A program made the translations under genes and the position numbers. Positions 11,620 to 23,020 of a DNA stretch of 64,000 nt are shown piece by piece (the stretch's first letter is position 1; each line of letters starts with the position of its first letter). The notes under the pieces are model-generated. The model made no database searches. It saw only the letters and a program-made list of their open reading frames with translations, and was not told the origin of the DNA. Where the stretch lies: the NCBI GenBank assembly GCA_050084985.1, contig JBITNC010000001.1, positions 168,020,001 through 168,084,000 of the forward strand. Reading direction: 5' to 3'. The DNA comes from Nageia nagi (taxonomy: Eukaryota > Pinophyta).

Positions 11620-12600
11620 TTACCTAAACACATTCTTGATGGTTTCAACTTTGAGATTTGAGAACCACAGATGAAAGCTGAATTGCAGGTAAGAAAGCTT
11701 TGGTAAACAATGAATAAAAATCTTGTACCTCCTACAAATAAGAAGACATAAGAGACTTACAACACGAAGAATGAATTAGCAACCTCCATGATTTACCGTG
11801 CAATTTCAAGTGATGTGCTCTTATTGATTTCCTCTTCAACCTTGATAAAGGAAGCTTGGGATAAGCTTAAGCAAGTCTACCTTGGTTCAAATTTTTCAAG
11901 AAGGTTTACCATTTTCTAAAAGATGCTTCAATCTCATCAAGGGAAAGATGAAAATATGGTTATCTACTTAAAACAAATCATTGATCTAAGGACCCAACTT
12001 GTTGCTTGTGGGTGCAATTGGATCAATGATGAGTTCATGGTTTTTTTCATCATTTTTCAAAGTTTATAAATTTTGTGACGGTTATGGAAATAAAGCTTGA
12101 TGATGAAGAAGAAGTCTTCTCCCTTGAGAACATTTCTAGGCACCTACTGAAGCAGGAGGAAACCCTTAATAAAAAGGTGTTGATTTCTTCTCCTAAAGAT
12201 AATAACGTTGCTCTTGAAGCAATCAAAACTTCTTTTAAAAAGTTCAACCATCAAAAGAAATCTTATCCTTCTTCCTCCAAAAGGTTTGAGAAAAGAGGTA
12301 ATGGCTACAATAGTAGCAAGAACAATAGAAATAATAACCATAGCAACAGGAACAACGGTAACAACAATCACTTCAAGTAAAGAGATGAAAAAGGTAAAGT
12401 AAATAATCCATATCTTAAGAAAAAGTTTGATGGCAATTGTAACTATTATGGCATCCAAGATCACAAAGAAGTTGATTGCTACAAAAAAAAGAGAAAAAGA
12501 ACAAAGGCAATAGAAATATAAATCATAAATAAATTGATTGCTACAAAAAGTAAGAAAAAAACAAAGGCAATGGAAATATAAAGAACTTCAAAAGAAAGAA
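11620..12600 (+). pseudogene. gag of copia A
   Basis: Capsid-like copia Gag (UBN2 type) broken by stops. FLPKHILDGFNF near 11620 is followed by SSDVLLLISSSTLIKEAWDKLKQVYLG near 11810-11890 and YLKQIIDLRTQLVACGCNWINDEFM near 11965-12040. An open frame at 12075-12380 reads MEIKLDDEEEVFSLENISR and ends in an Asn/Arg/Ser-rich tract. A zinc knuckle (NCNYYGIQDHKEVDC) follows at about 12433-12480, in which the second Cys is Tyr. The 104- and 143-residue minus-strand frames here are antisense shadows. Confidence 0.75.
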
Positions 12601-12639
12601 GAATATTTATGTTGGTTTTGCTATGATGCTCTACTTCAT

Positions 12640-13880
12640 GTCTCACTCTTTTTCGTATAATTAGATTGTTGACTCTTGTTGCACTTATCATCAATGTTTT
12701 GAAAAGGAAAAGTTTGAAAATTTTCATAAGTATAAAAAAGATGCAGTTGTGATAGGTGATAACTCTACCCTTAAAGTTTAAGGAATTAGGAGTATGCCGA
12801 TTCATAGAAAGGTTCTTGAAAATATGCTCTATGTTTTTAAGCTTAGGATGAATCTTCTCTCCGTGATCCAAGTTGCTAGAAAAAGGTATTCTTTTGAGTT
12901 CAACTCTCAATTTTGGTGCATTAAAAAATGACTTGCCACTTTGGTTAAAGGATCTGTGAAAGATAACCTCTACATTATAGATAAAATTCTATCAAAGATG
13001 TGTCTTACTTCTAGTGTGTTCTAAAGGTAATCTTTGGCAACATTATTTAGGCCACCTTAACCATAAGATTATTCAATTCATAAAATACCAAGAACTTATG
13101 GAAGGTTTGCATTCAATTTCTCTTTCAGTTGGTCTATATAAGAAGTGCATTCTTAGCAAGATGCATAGATAAAAATTTGAAAAAGATAAGAAAATAAGAG
13201 CATCTCAACCTCTTCAACTTGTGCATTCAAATTTGATGGATCCATTTCAGACTAAGTCACTTGGAAGAGCATCTTATGTCTTAACCTTCATTTATGACTT
13301 TAGTAGGATGACCTTTACGTATCTACTTGAGCATAAAGATCAAACCTTTGAGAGTTTTAAGATTTTTAAAGCCTTTGTTGATAATCAAACTAACCTTAAA
13401 ATTAAGATATTGAGATTAGAAAATAGGGGAGAATATAACAATAATGAGTTCAATGACTATTATGTTAAGCATAAAATCAAGAGATAGTTTACGATTTCTT
13501 ACACTTCTCAGCAGAACGATGTTACTGAAAGAAAAAATAGGATAATTATGAAGATGGCTAGCTGCATGTTGGGTAATCTTCCTAGTTTCTTGTGGGGTGA
13601 AGCTATAAGCACTACTATTTACACCTTGAATAAGTGTCTCACAAAAGTTATTCAGAGTAACTCCTTTTGAGGCATGGTTAAGAAAAAAACCAAATATTTC
13701 TCACTTTAGAGTGTCTGGTTGTGAAGCATTCTCCTATATTATTTCTAAGAAAAGAAAAAAGCTGGATGAAAAAGCTAAAAAATGTATCTTTATAGATTAT
13801 GACAATCAGCATAGAGGCTACAAGCTCTACTCTCCATCCTATAAAGTAGTGTTCGTTTCAAGGGATGTAAAGTTCATTGA
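12640..13880 (+). pseudogene. Protease and integrase of copia A
   Basis: The protease motif reads IVDSCC near 12665, where families have DSG, so the active-site Gly is lost. Then comes a GAG-pre-integrase block (YLGHLNHK; C-terminal Cys pair reduced to YKKC) at 13040-13160. The integrase core is partly open at 13221-13487: HSNLM has Asn for the first catalytic Asp, and the expected RSDNGGEY is RLENRGEY. NDVTERKNR near 13515 keeps the Glu region and LPSFLWGEA follows. Stops and a frameshift near 13660 break the end. Confidence 0.75.
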
Positions 13881-14089
13881 ACTTCTTTAAGAATATACTT
13901 TTAAAGAGGATGTTGATGATCCAAAGGACTCTTTAGTTGCACTTAGCTAGTTAGATATTGATGTAGATAACTCACCTCAAGAATAGAATTTTTCAACTTA
14001 AAGGGTAACAAAGAACATGAACTTGAACAAATTCTTATGTACCAAGATTGATAACAAGCATGAGCCCTCAACCTTCAAATAAGCTTCTA

Positions 14090-14900
14090 AGCACGAGTGC
14101 TAGATGGAAGCCATGAAAGTGGAGTATGAGATGCTTATAAAAAATAAAACTTAAAACTTGATTTCTTATCTCAATGAGAAGAATGTGATTAGTAATAAGT
14201 AGATCTACAAGGTCAAATTCAATTCAATTGGAGATATTAAAAAATACAAGGTAAAGTTAGTAGCTAAAGATTTTACTTAGAAATACAATGTAGATTATAA
14301 AGAAAGATGTCTACTATGAGAGTTATTCTTGCTCTTTCTATAGCTCAAAGATGAAAAGTTTTTCAACTTGATGTCAAGAGTGAATTTCTCAATGGTGACT
14401 TAGATGTGAAAATCTTCATGAATCAACTAAAAGCGTTTATTATGAAAGGTAAAGAGTCCTTTGTGTGCAAGCTAAAGAAGTCATTATATGGACTTAAGCA
14501 AACACATCGAGCTTGGTATAAAAAGATTTTAGGGTACTTTGCAGATATTGATTTCTTTAAGTGTTTTTTGACTCCGATCTATATATGCTCAATCAAAAGA
14601 AAGATATGGTCTTAATTCTCCTTTATGTGGATGATTTTTTAATAATTGAAAATAATGATGAAATCATTCAAGAGTGCATATCCAAACTTAAGGTAACATT
14701 TGAAATGATTGATCTTGATCTCTTGCACTACTATCTTGGAATGCAAGTGTATCAATACAAAACTTTTACTTACCTTAGTCAATTTAAGTATATATCAGAC
14801 ATCTTGCAAAAGTTTGAAATAGAGTGTAAATATGCTACAATCCTAGTCTCTTTTCGAATCACTATTTCTTTAAGCTCCAACTCTTAGTTAGTTGATGCTA
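14090..14900 (+). pseudogene. Reverse transcriptase of copia A
   Basis: Copia RT palm region. EAMKVEYEMLIKN near 14110 is followed by a stop-broken KWIYKVKF block, then FMNQLKAFIMKGKESFVCKLKKSLYGLKQ in the open frame 14406-14615. A frameshift near 14565 leads into the frame 14561-14887, which has LILLYVDDFLII. The catalytic YVDD (14624-14635) is intact, followed by LLHYYLGMQV. The gene is not translatable as one protein. Confidence 0.8.
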
Positions 14901-15520
14901 TAACTTATAGGTAATTAATTGGTAGTCTTTTGTATTTAACTATATCCAAGTTAAATATTACCTTTGTAGTGAATCTGATAGCACGATTCATGTAGAAACC
15001 ATATGTTGAGCACTTTAATGTTGTTAAACAAATCTTGAAGTATGTTGCAGGGACTAAGGATCTTGCTCTCAAGTATTCTAATTTGCCTTCGTTTGTTCTC
15101 TCTAGATTCTCAAATTTTGACTATGAAGGAGATAGAGATGATAGGCAATCAACCTTTATTTATGTGTTTAGCATTGATTTAAGTGCTATCTCTTGGGCTT
15201 CAAAGAAGCAACCTAGTACTTTATTTTTCACTATAGAAGTTGAATACTATGCCATGTCTGTTGTTGTCTAGGAAGCCATTTGGCTAAGGTATCTTCTAAA
15301 ATAAAATGGGTATGAGCAAGGTAGCTCATCATTGATTTCTTTAGTTAATCAATTAGCTATTTATTTGGCTAAGAATCCTATGTTCCATCAGATAATAAAA
15401 TATGTAAAAATTCATGTCCATTTTATTAGGGAGAAGGTTCTTGATGGCATCATACACTTGGAGTATTGTTCATCCACCTTGAACTCTACTAATTTGTTCA
15501 TCAAGCTCCTTCCATAAGCT
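14900..15520 (+). pseudogene. RNase H of copia A
   Basis: Copia RNase H follows RT in order. The frame 15035-15271 reads MKYVAGTKDLALKYSN and ISWASKKQPS, with the DSDYAGD.DDR..T block altered to SNFDYEGDRDDRQST. The frame 15332-15517 reads VKIHVHFIREKVLDGIIHLEYCSSTLNSTNLF, the usual C-terminal KHI.V..HFIRE and LFTK end. Internal stops separate the parts. Confidence 0.8.
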
Positions 15521-15559
15521 CAATTTTGTAAGCTTAGGGATGCTATCAGGTTGGTGAAG

Positions 15560-15575
15560 TTACCCTTAAGGGGGA
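15560..15575 (+). other. Internal polypurine-tract-like motif of copia A
   Basis: CCCTTAAGGGGGAGTG lies just after the RNase H end and about 930 bp before the 3' LTR. The true LTR-adjacent tract is at 16489-16500. Similar second tracts occur in C, D and E. Confidence 0.5.
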
Positions 15576-15730
15576 GTGAAGGTTGAATTCTTTGATGAAT
15601 TCATGTTTGTGATGATAACTTCACCCTTAAGAGAATTTTGTACTGTATAATGTTGATTTTGTTGTACACCTTCGTGGTAAGTTCGCTCTTCATAAGGAAC
15701 TTGTAAAAAGTTTTAAAGTAAAAGATTGGC

Positions 15731-16052
15731 CAATCTAGCATTATTCAATTATCCATGTGTGAAGAACTCTTATGTATCTTTTGGCACTGTTCAATTATCC
15801 ATATGTAAGGAACTCGTATGTGCATTCTCTATTTTGTTCAATCTAGCACTATTCAGTTATCCATGTGTGAGGAACTCTTATATGTCTTTTGGCACTGTTC
15901 AGTTATCCATATGTAAAGAACTTGTATTTGCATTTTTTATTTTGGTCAATCTAGCACTGTTTAATTATCCATGTGCGAGGAACTCTTATGTGTCTTTTGG
16001 CACTATTCAATTATCCATATATAAGAAACTCATATGTGCATGCTCTATTTTG
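15731..16052. repeat. 108-bp minisatellite, three units, in copia A 3' region
   Basis: Units start at 15731, 15839 and 15947, each beginning CAATCTAGCA. Each unit contains two related half-units carrying (C/T)AATTATCCAT and GGAACTC. The 109-residue frame across it only reflects the 108-bp (multiple of 3) period. Shorter versions occur at 34492-34640 (B), 43455-43560 (C) and around 48590 (D). Confidence 0.85.
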
Positions 16053-16488
16053 TAATAATAATCAACACATATCTTATATACAATAGGTGACTGATTTTTT
16101 GGCATGGCATCTTCGTGATGACTTATAGTGCACCATTGATCATTTCATGATGGCATTTGTGTGATTCATATATCCTTGATAAGATGAATATGTTGCATCT
16201 AACTGATCTTATTATTTGAGCTATTTATGACTTGCAAGTTCCATTGAGATTGCAGGTTACTTTAGGTATGCAAGCTCTTGGATACTCTTCATGACTTCCA
16301 GTTGGATGACTACATGTACATTGAAATTGATTATGATTGATGATTATATTTGACAAAGTAGTGAGTCTCAAACTAGATCTTTTTTACTTCACAAATATGT
16401 AAAAATTTCTCATCTCTGTTATATCTATTTAGAGGAGAACTCTCTTACTTTATCTTCTTCTCTCTTACTTGCTCTATCCCAATATTGC

Positions 16489-16500
16489 ATTAAGGGAGAG
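16489..16500 (+). other. Polypurine tract of copia A
   Basis: The purine-rich ATTAAGGGAGAG directly abuts the TG start of the 3' LTR, the position of the plus-strand primer. Confidence 0.75.
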
Positions 16501-17002
16501 TGTTGGAATGTATAATGCATTATTGTAAAAGTTTGTATTAAATATTCTATGTAAGTTTACTAATACTTAAGGGTATCATTTGATACCTTAAGTATTTAAA
16601 TGAATATAATAATGTAACTTGTCCTACACTCCATGTCCTGAGCATGCCTTTTGGGTAAAAGGATGTACATGTCATGTTATTATGCATTGGATAAAATGGT
16701 GATCCAAAGAGAGATTTTGGCCTATAAATAGAAGGCTCATTCTTTATGATCACATACCAATTTGTGGAGTAAATTTTTGCTAGAGAATAGTGTTTAGAAG
16801 TTGAAGTTATGAGGATTGTAAGAGAGTTATATTTGTGATTGAATTAAAGATCTAGTTAATGGATGTACTCCTAGTTGGAGGAACCACTTACATCTTGTGT
16901 TATTTTAATGAGATTACTTTGTGAGTTTGTTAGATGTGTATTGTGAGATTTCATGTGATCTTGAAAGTATAGAGTTGTTCATGTTATAGTTCAATTCTCT
17001 CA
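16501..17002 (+). repeat. 3' LTR of copia A (family 1)
   Basis: A 502-bp LTR from TGTTGGAATG to TTCTCTCA, with TG...CA ends. It has a U3 palindrome at about 16562-16594 (arms TACTTAAGG and CCTTAAGTA around ATCA/TGAT), a TATAAATA box at 16723-16730, and the shared CTCCTAGTTGGAGGAACC block near 16868. The ends match the LTRs of B, C and the solo LTR. Confidence 0.88.
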
Positions 17003-17600
17003 ACTTTAAGTCTACTTCAACGTACATAGAGTGATTACAAATAAGAAGATTTATTTTGCTATACAAAAAGATAGGTGGTCATGCCTTGGTCTAGTGGGAA
17101 AGCCAAGATAGAAATTTTATTCCCTTGGCCATAAATCTAAGAAACTCATGAGACAGTAATTTTATCAACAAGGAAAAAGCCAAAATATACAAAGATACAC
17201 TACAATATTTTAGAAAGAACTAGTAATCTTATGAGTTTTATTGAAAGATCCACTAGTGCTAATGAAGTATACTAGGGGATTACAATCATATTAAGAGAAA
17301 GTACTTTTCACTCCTACCAACATTATCCAAGTTAGTGCACAAGCTCAATACGTTGAAGAAGATGGGTGAAAATGAAAAAGATGTTCCTCCAAGCAGAATC
17401 AAGAAGGTACTTCATAGGATAAAAAAATGAAGACAAGAACAAAGGCAAGAAGGCTAACATTTCAATGGAGATAGAAAAGGATGGAAAAAATAATTATGAT
17501 AATTGTGATTTATCTAGGAACAAGAAGGGGAGATAAAGAAAGAATGCATCAACTTCAATTGAGGGCCAATAAGTCGAAGATAACTTGGTTGTTGGTGAGA
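17003..17600. other. Flank of copia A, probable decayed gypsy gag/pol
   Basis: No open frame. Scattered lysine/glutamate-rich pieces precede the gypsy RT fragment, so this is likely the upstream part of the same decayed element. Confidence 0.35.
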
Positions 17601-18450
17601 AATTTTCTTGTCCCATAGTACAAAAGATTGTTGGTGAGAAACATACGTGAATTAATGTTGGAAAATCCATATATTTATGACAAGAATGCCATTTTATTTA
17701 GCAAGGAGAATATATACAAATTATTAAGGGATGAGAAGCATATGCCATCCATGCTCAAAAGAGAAAAAAATTCAATTCTTTGTAGTAACCACCAACCAAG
17801 CAAAGGGGATGATCAATGTCAATAATAATTTTATGTTCCTATTTATAAAACCTCATGTAGATGAACTAGTAGAAGTTGAACCTACTTTTGGAGGGTGCAC
17901 CAAGAAGCAAAGGTTAGAGTTGAGAAAGCTCACTCAATTCTTAAAGGATGTATTCCAAAAATCAAAGGGATTACTACTCAAAAGATTCAAGCATATGATT
18001 CAACAACAACATGATGTGCCAATGCTAAACATTGGGTTATATAGGTAGCCCATAATGGAAAGCAATGAAGTGAAGAAATAAATTCAAGCTTTGTTGGAGC
18101 AAAGAGTCATAAGAGAAAAATTTCACAAGGGAAAAACACAACAAAGGGAATTTAACATTCTCAAGGAGAAGTTCAACAATGTATTGGTGTTGGCTTTGAA
18201 AAGCTTACAAAAACCATTTGAAATCAATATGGATGCGAGTATGCTATGGGGGTAGTTTTGATGCAAGGAAAGAGACATGTTTTCCCTCAACTCTAAGTTA
18301 TTTAGTAGAACGATTTTAAATTATCCAACCAACATATATATAAAAAATATCTCTATGCTTTAGTTTAGTCTATGAAGAAATAATGACACTCTCCTTGGGA
18401 AAGAGATAGTAGTTCATGTGAATCATTATACATAAGCATCTAGGTCACTA
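17601..18450 (+). pseudogene. Ty3/gypsy pol fragment with internal deletion
   Basis: Decayed Ty3/gypsy polymerase. At 18010-18115 the frame reads the start of a gypsy RT: NIGLYR, stop, PIMESNEVKK, then IQALLEQRVIRE, corresponding to PYR..P...EEV.KQI.ELL..G.I. Soon after, at 18150-18250, it jumps to the RT/RNase H junction (FNILKEKFNNVLVLA, KPFEINMDAS), so the RT catalytic centre is deleted. LLGKEIVVHVNHY near 18390-18430 corresponds to the RNase H LLGKEF.V.TDH block. The frames at 17628-17825 and 17731-18048 are parts of it. Whether it belongs to element F is not resolved. Confidence 0.65.
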
Positions 18451-19315
18451 TTATAGGTATACTAGATTGCATATATTGTGTCCATGTTGCATGTGTTCTT
18501 TCAACAAATTCTTAGTTGAAGTGAATAAATATAGAAGCATGTTGTGTAAGAGGTGAGGTATGATATTGAATATAAAGTTATACTCTTTGAGTAAGCCCAA
18601 ATAAATTATAAAGATGGGTGATGAATTTTGAAACTCTCTTTGGGAAGAAAAACATCAAGGACCCTCAAAAGGTAGAGGTTGTTAGCATAAGGTTGTGTAT
18701 TTTTTGAGTTGATGGAGGAAATGGTGCCTCTAGGAATGCATGAGGGGTCAAGAAATCTTCAAATGTCAAGATTTAAGAAAAAATAAAAAAATATTTCCAT
18801 GGGAGGCAAGAAGAAGGAGAAGTTATCATGTGAGAAACACAGTCATGCTTTAAAGAGGAAAAAGAGTGAATATGGTTATACAAAACTATTGGAGGATAAA
18901 AATTTAGAAGATGGTTATCAACAATGGTATAGTGAGGCTAAAGAAAGTAGAAAGATTGCATGGATAACAAAATGCATTGTAAAGATGAAGAGGTTATTCC
19001 TTGTAATGAGAGGACCTTGAAAATGATTGAAGAAACCCTTAATGAGCATACAAATGAACTTCTACTATGCTCATCTAAAGAAGAAGAATAAAGTGAAGCA
19101 TAATAATATAGAATGAAATGCATGCTAAAATAATAAGAAGAAGCAAAGGAATGCTTTCCTAAGGAAGTGATGATAATCCATAATAAATGGGTGAACTCTT
19201 TGAGGGGATTATGAAAATTAGAATTGCACATAAGGATTTAATTTCAATAGTGGTCTTGGATCTATTTGAAAAAGCCACAAAGGGTGAAGAAGAGGAGATA
19301 GAATACCTTCTCAAG
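18451..19315 (+). other. Unassigned sequence before element F
   Basis: The 73-residue frame at 18799-19020 (KKKEKLSCEKHSHALKRKKS) is lysine-rich and not recognised. A purine-rich stretch (about 19279-19302) precedes LTR1 of F and could be a degenerate polypurine tract. Confidence 0.35.
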
Positions 19316-22300
19316 TAAAAAAGGAAATTTATTTCTTACATATTAATGTTTCAAATTTTTTTATTTGAAATATGTTATGAAAATTGTAAATGAAGGAACA
19401 TTTAAAAAGTGCATTATTTTAAAAATTATCACGTGCACTTTCACTCCATTAATGGCTATAGTGCCTATCGGATGTGGATGGGAGAAACCAATGGAAGACA
19501 TGAGATAAGAGTGATATGGCTAGGTAGAAGCATGAGTGAGAGGGTCATATCAACTCACATCCATTGTAAGTTTGGCATGATAATTTGGAGATTGCATGGG
19601 AAATAATTTCCCAATATGAATTACATGAGAAGAGCAACTGTGCTGGAAGAAGGATAGAGTAACAATGCATGCTCAAGCTAGGATTGGACATCAAGGTGGT
19701 GGAAGGATTGGCTTAATTATTTAAAAGCTCTAGTTTAGGGGATGGATTCAATAGTCAAAGAGAAAGAGTTTCTATTTCACATGAAGAGAGCTCTGGTTTT
19801 AATGGTAGAAGGTAGAGCAAGAGGTTTAGATGGAGGGCATAAGCTTGCTAAGCTCCTTATCAATGATGATGTGATGGAGGTCATGATAAGTTCAAGCTAT
19901 TGGGGATTCCTATAACTCTTTGAAGGTTATGATGCAGTCATTTACCACCAAATGAGAAGTAGTTGGGTGGAAGGATGTGTTACTATGGGCTCCTTTATGT
20001 TTGAGATTTCTTCAATGATTTTGGCAGAGATTTAGGGTTTACCATATGATGAGCTCAAGATCTAGAGGGATAAATATACTATTAGATTGAATTGGATTTT
20101 TTTACCACTAATGAGAAGATTGGGTGGGATGGGAAATACATTTAGAGGGAGGTATTTCCTCAACCATGTCCGAAAGTGGTTAGTATAATCATTAATTATA
20201 TCACATTGAACACCCAAATAACATGGGTAAGAGGCTATCACCTAGCAACATTGAATTAGATGAGGTGGAGAAAGAGGGTAAATATGCCTTATTTCTCATT
20301 CAAGGAGATGGATAAGGTTTTTGATGAATTATATAAAAGAAGAACAAAATTTGCACTTCATCAAGGTCTATTCTTGGTTGTGGCCAAACACATAGCCAAG
20401 AAACATGAATGGATGGGGGACCTTGGTGATTTCATTCTAATGTTGGAGCAAGAGGAGAAATAAGGTGAAGATGTAGGTGCATATATAGGAAAGTGGAAGA
20501 GAAAGAATGTGAAGGAGTGTAGTGAATCTCACTATAAAGGAAAACTGACCATAAAAGTGGATTCAAATGATTTCCTAGATGTCACCCCCTACCTCACCGA
20601 CTGGAGTAAGTGCTAGGAGCTCAATGAAGAAAGTTCAAGCAATTAGAACCATTCTTATCAATGATATAGGGCCTCTATGGGTTTCTTTTTTCTAAGACTC
20701 AAAAATGTTATCACATAGGTAAACAAGCTCCAACAATTCATCTACAAAGAGCTAGATGTGTAAGGAATGGTAATTGCATAATGTGTTTTTTTTGCTAAGA
20801 AAGGAATCGGTTAACTATGATGCCTTGGGTAGGCATATGTGATGTAGGTATGTAGTTATAAGCATAGGAATAATAATATTTTAATACTAGGAGTTTTTTC
20901 TATAGTTCCTGGATGTTTATGTTAAAATCAAGGCTTAGAAATATGTAAATGAGTTATTGGTTCCCTCCAAAAATCACCTCCAATATATATAAAAAAAATT
21001 AATGGCTATAGTGAATTAGATGAGACTTGATATATCCTTGCACTCCCTCACATGGTTGGGTGTGGATGGTCATTTCTTCTCTATAGAGACTTCTCCAACA
21101 CTCCATCACCCATGAACTTGGTCAACATAACAAAATACTCCTCCCTGTAATTGTGTACTTAGAGAGATTTGCATCAACTTTAGATAAATCCTTCATGTGG
21201 GTATCCATGGTCTCCATTCCACTTTCCATTTGAATCATTTTATACACTGCACTACCCATACATCATCATTTCTTCATATAATCCTCTCTAACACACATTC
21301 CTTTAGTTCATGGAGTTTCTTGGTCTATATATGGAAAAGTTTTCTTTAGCCATAGGAAGTTACTGCCTAGCATAGTAATAACACTAGAGTAGCAATATAA
21401 AGATATGAAGTGTGCAATATTTTTTTATTGAATAAGTATATAATATATTTTTGAGCAAGATAAGTAACATTTCATTCATCCTTTATAATTTTAGCATAAT
21501 TTTTATCCATTTTGTGTGTTATTTGTTAAGATAAACATATTTTCTATGTTTTCTCATGAAAAAACTAGTAAGCTTTTGGCGGATATTTATTTCTCCTCAT
21601 AACTTATTTTGTTATGGGTATTGAATATTTAGAAATCCTTCATTTCCACATTTTCAATTATATATTACATTCCATAATTTTTGTGAGATTCATCACCCTT
21701 TATCCATATTTTTCCACACATAGTCAACTCAATCGATACAATTTCCAAATTGATAGGTCTTCATGTTACTAAAAATTTTCAAAGTTTTACTACTCCAATT
21801 GAGTTTATTATTAAACAAATGGAAAGTAGACTTCTTACCCTTTTCAACCATATAAAATATTTTGCATATTATTTTAGAATCATCAAAGTTACATGATATT
21901 CTTTTCACCTTTTTGTGTGGCCTATCAACTATGAAATCTATAGTGACTAGGTTCTCTTGTCACTATGATTCATCAAAATTGCTTTGCTATATTTTTTATG
22001 GGTATTACATAATTAGAAATCTTGTTTCTCCAAATTTTTAATCATTTATTACATGAACCATTTTTCTCTGTAATCACTAAATTCACATCACTCTGAAGAT
22101 GAACCTATCATTAGCAAACAACTCTAGTTTGGTTACTAGAAATCATCATTAGCGATCTCAACTTCAGACCTGATTTGCTAGAGTTATACTCATCTATTTT
22201 GGTTATGAGATATACCATTAGAAATATATATTTGATACCTTTGTAACCATATATCATAAGATATTATTATTTTTATTTTGATGAAAAATTTATCACATTT

Positions 22301-22898
22301 ACATTAGTTGTCACATCTCTTTGGTTGCCATAGTTTTGGCAATTTGGCGACTTGAATTTCAAATGCAGATTATCAAATATTTGTATATTTGTTTGAGGTG
22401 TAAGAGTAATTTTTGGAAATATATATTTGAGATCTATCCAACCATATATGAAAAATTATTTTTATTCTATTTCATCTTAAACATTAGGTCAATCTTCATA
22501 GTATTATATTCTCACACCATTTGTCGATAAAGGAGATCTTTAGAACATTGAAGCATCATCAAATTTAGAATATTATTCACATCAAAAGATCTCATTCATA
22601 TCTTCAAATCCTTTAATTAGAGAACTTAATGTTGATATCAAATTTTGACAACATCTAATGTTGGTCATGAAAACTTGAAGGTTAGAGAACATTCAAATTC
22701 TTCATTTGGTATTATATATTTTTGCCTTTGTTCGCCATCCTTGGAGTATGGAAAATTTAAAATTTCAGCATTGTATCAAAGTTTAATCTAGCAGCATACC
22801 AACTTTATAACCTAGTGACCTTTAACATTTTAACATGGTATTAGATCTTATGCTTATGTTTCCCACACTTGTGGTATGGTGACTTCAAAATTCTAACA
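19316..22898 (+). repeat. LTR1 of element F (interrupted)
   Basis: Aligns by eye with LTR2: AAATTTATTTCTTACATATTAATG (here) versus the same block with TTGCAT, ACTCCCTCACATGG, CATGGAGTTTCTTAGT/GGT and TATATTACATTCCATAAT. It ends ATTCTAACA directly before the primer site. A retroposon occupies 19464-20998. Compared with LTR2 it lacks about 340 bp (equivalent to about 23540-23880). Confidence 0.65.
19464..20998 (+). mobile_element. Poly(A)-tailed retroposed insertion in LTR1 of F
   Basis: A 1,535-bp insertion flanked by a perfect 15-bp duplication TTAATGGCTATAGTG (19449-19463 and 20999-21013) and ending in A8. Removing it restores LTR1 in register with LTR2. These are marks of LINE-type target-primed insertion. 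From about 19760 a + frame with few stops reads FHMKRALVLMVEG, FEGYDAVIYHQMRSSWVEG and MGSFMFEISSMILAEI, followed by an open frame at 20260-20463 (VNMPYFSFKEMDKVFDELYKRR, FALHQGLFLVVAKHIAKK). I do not recognise this protein with certainty. It may be a retrocopy of a repetitive plant gene or a LINE-mobilised non-autonomous element. Confidence 0.7.
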
Positions 22899-23020
22899 TG
22901 GTATTAGAGCCAACTCAATCCATATAGGTTTAATGAACCTATGATTGGCTATATGGTAACATCTAGGGGGAGATTTCCATAATTTTTAGTGGAGTTAAAA
23001 CATTTTCAGATTAAGGGGAG
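22899..23020 (+). other. Interior of element F: primer site, spacer, polypurine tract
   Basis: TGGTATTAGAGCC at 22899-22911 is one mismatch from the initiator-Met tRNA primer site TGGTATCAGAGCC and abuts the CA end of LTR1. TTAAGGGGAG at 23011-23020 abuts LTR2. Only about 100 bp lie between them and they are non-coding. Confidence 0.65.

Larger units (their letters stand above)
10986..17002 (+). mobile_element. Copia element A (family 1), 5'-truncated
   Basis: A Ty1/copia retrotransposon in the order gag, protease, integrase, RT, RNase H, 3' LTR. Homology to copies B and C begins near 10990 at the leader motif GAGGAGCTATGAG (GGGGAGCCATGAGG in B). No 5' LTR or primer-binding site lies to the left, so the 5' LTR and most of the leader are missing. 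All reading frames carry stops and frameshifts. Confidence 0.85.

Noticed and set aside
12144-12464. Minus-strand hydrophobic frame (Ile/Val/Leu-rich, membrane-like)
   Set aside because: It is the antisense of the Asn-rich gag tract; the same artefact recurs at 30454-30882 and 39966-40331.
15726-16055. 109-residue open frame in copia A
   Set aside because: It only reads through a 108-bp minisatellite, whose period is a multiple of three; no domain.
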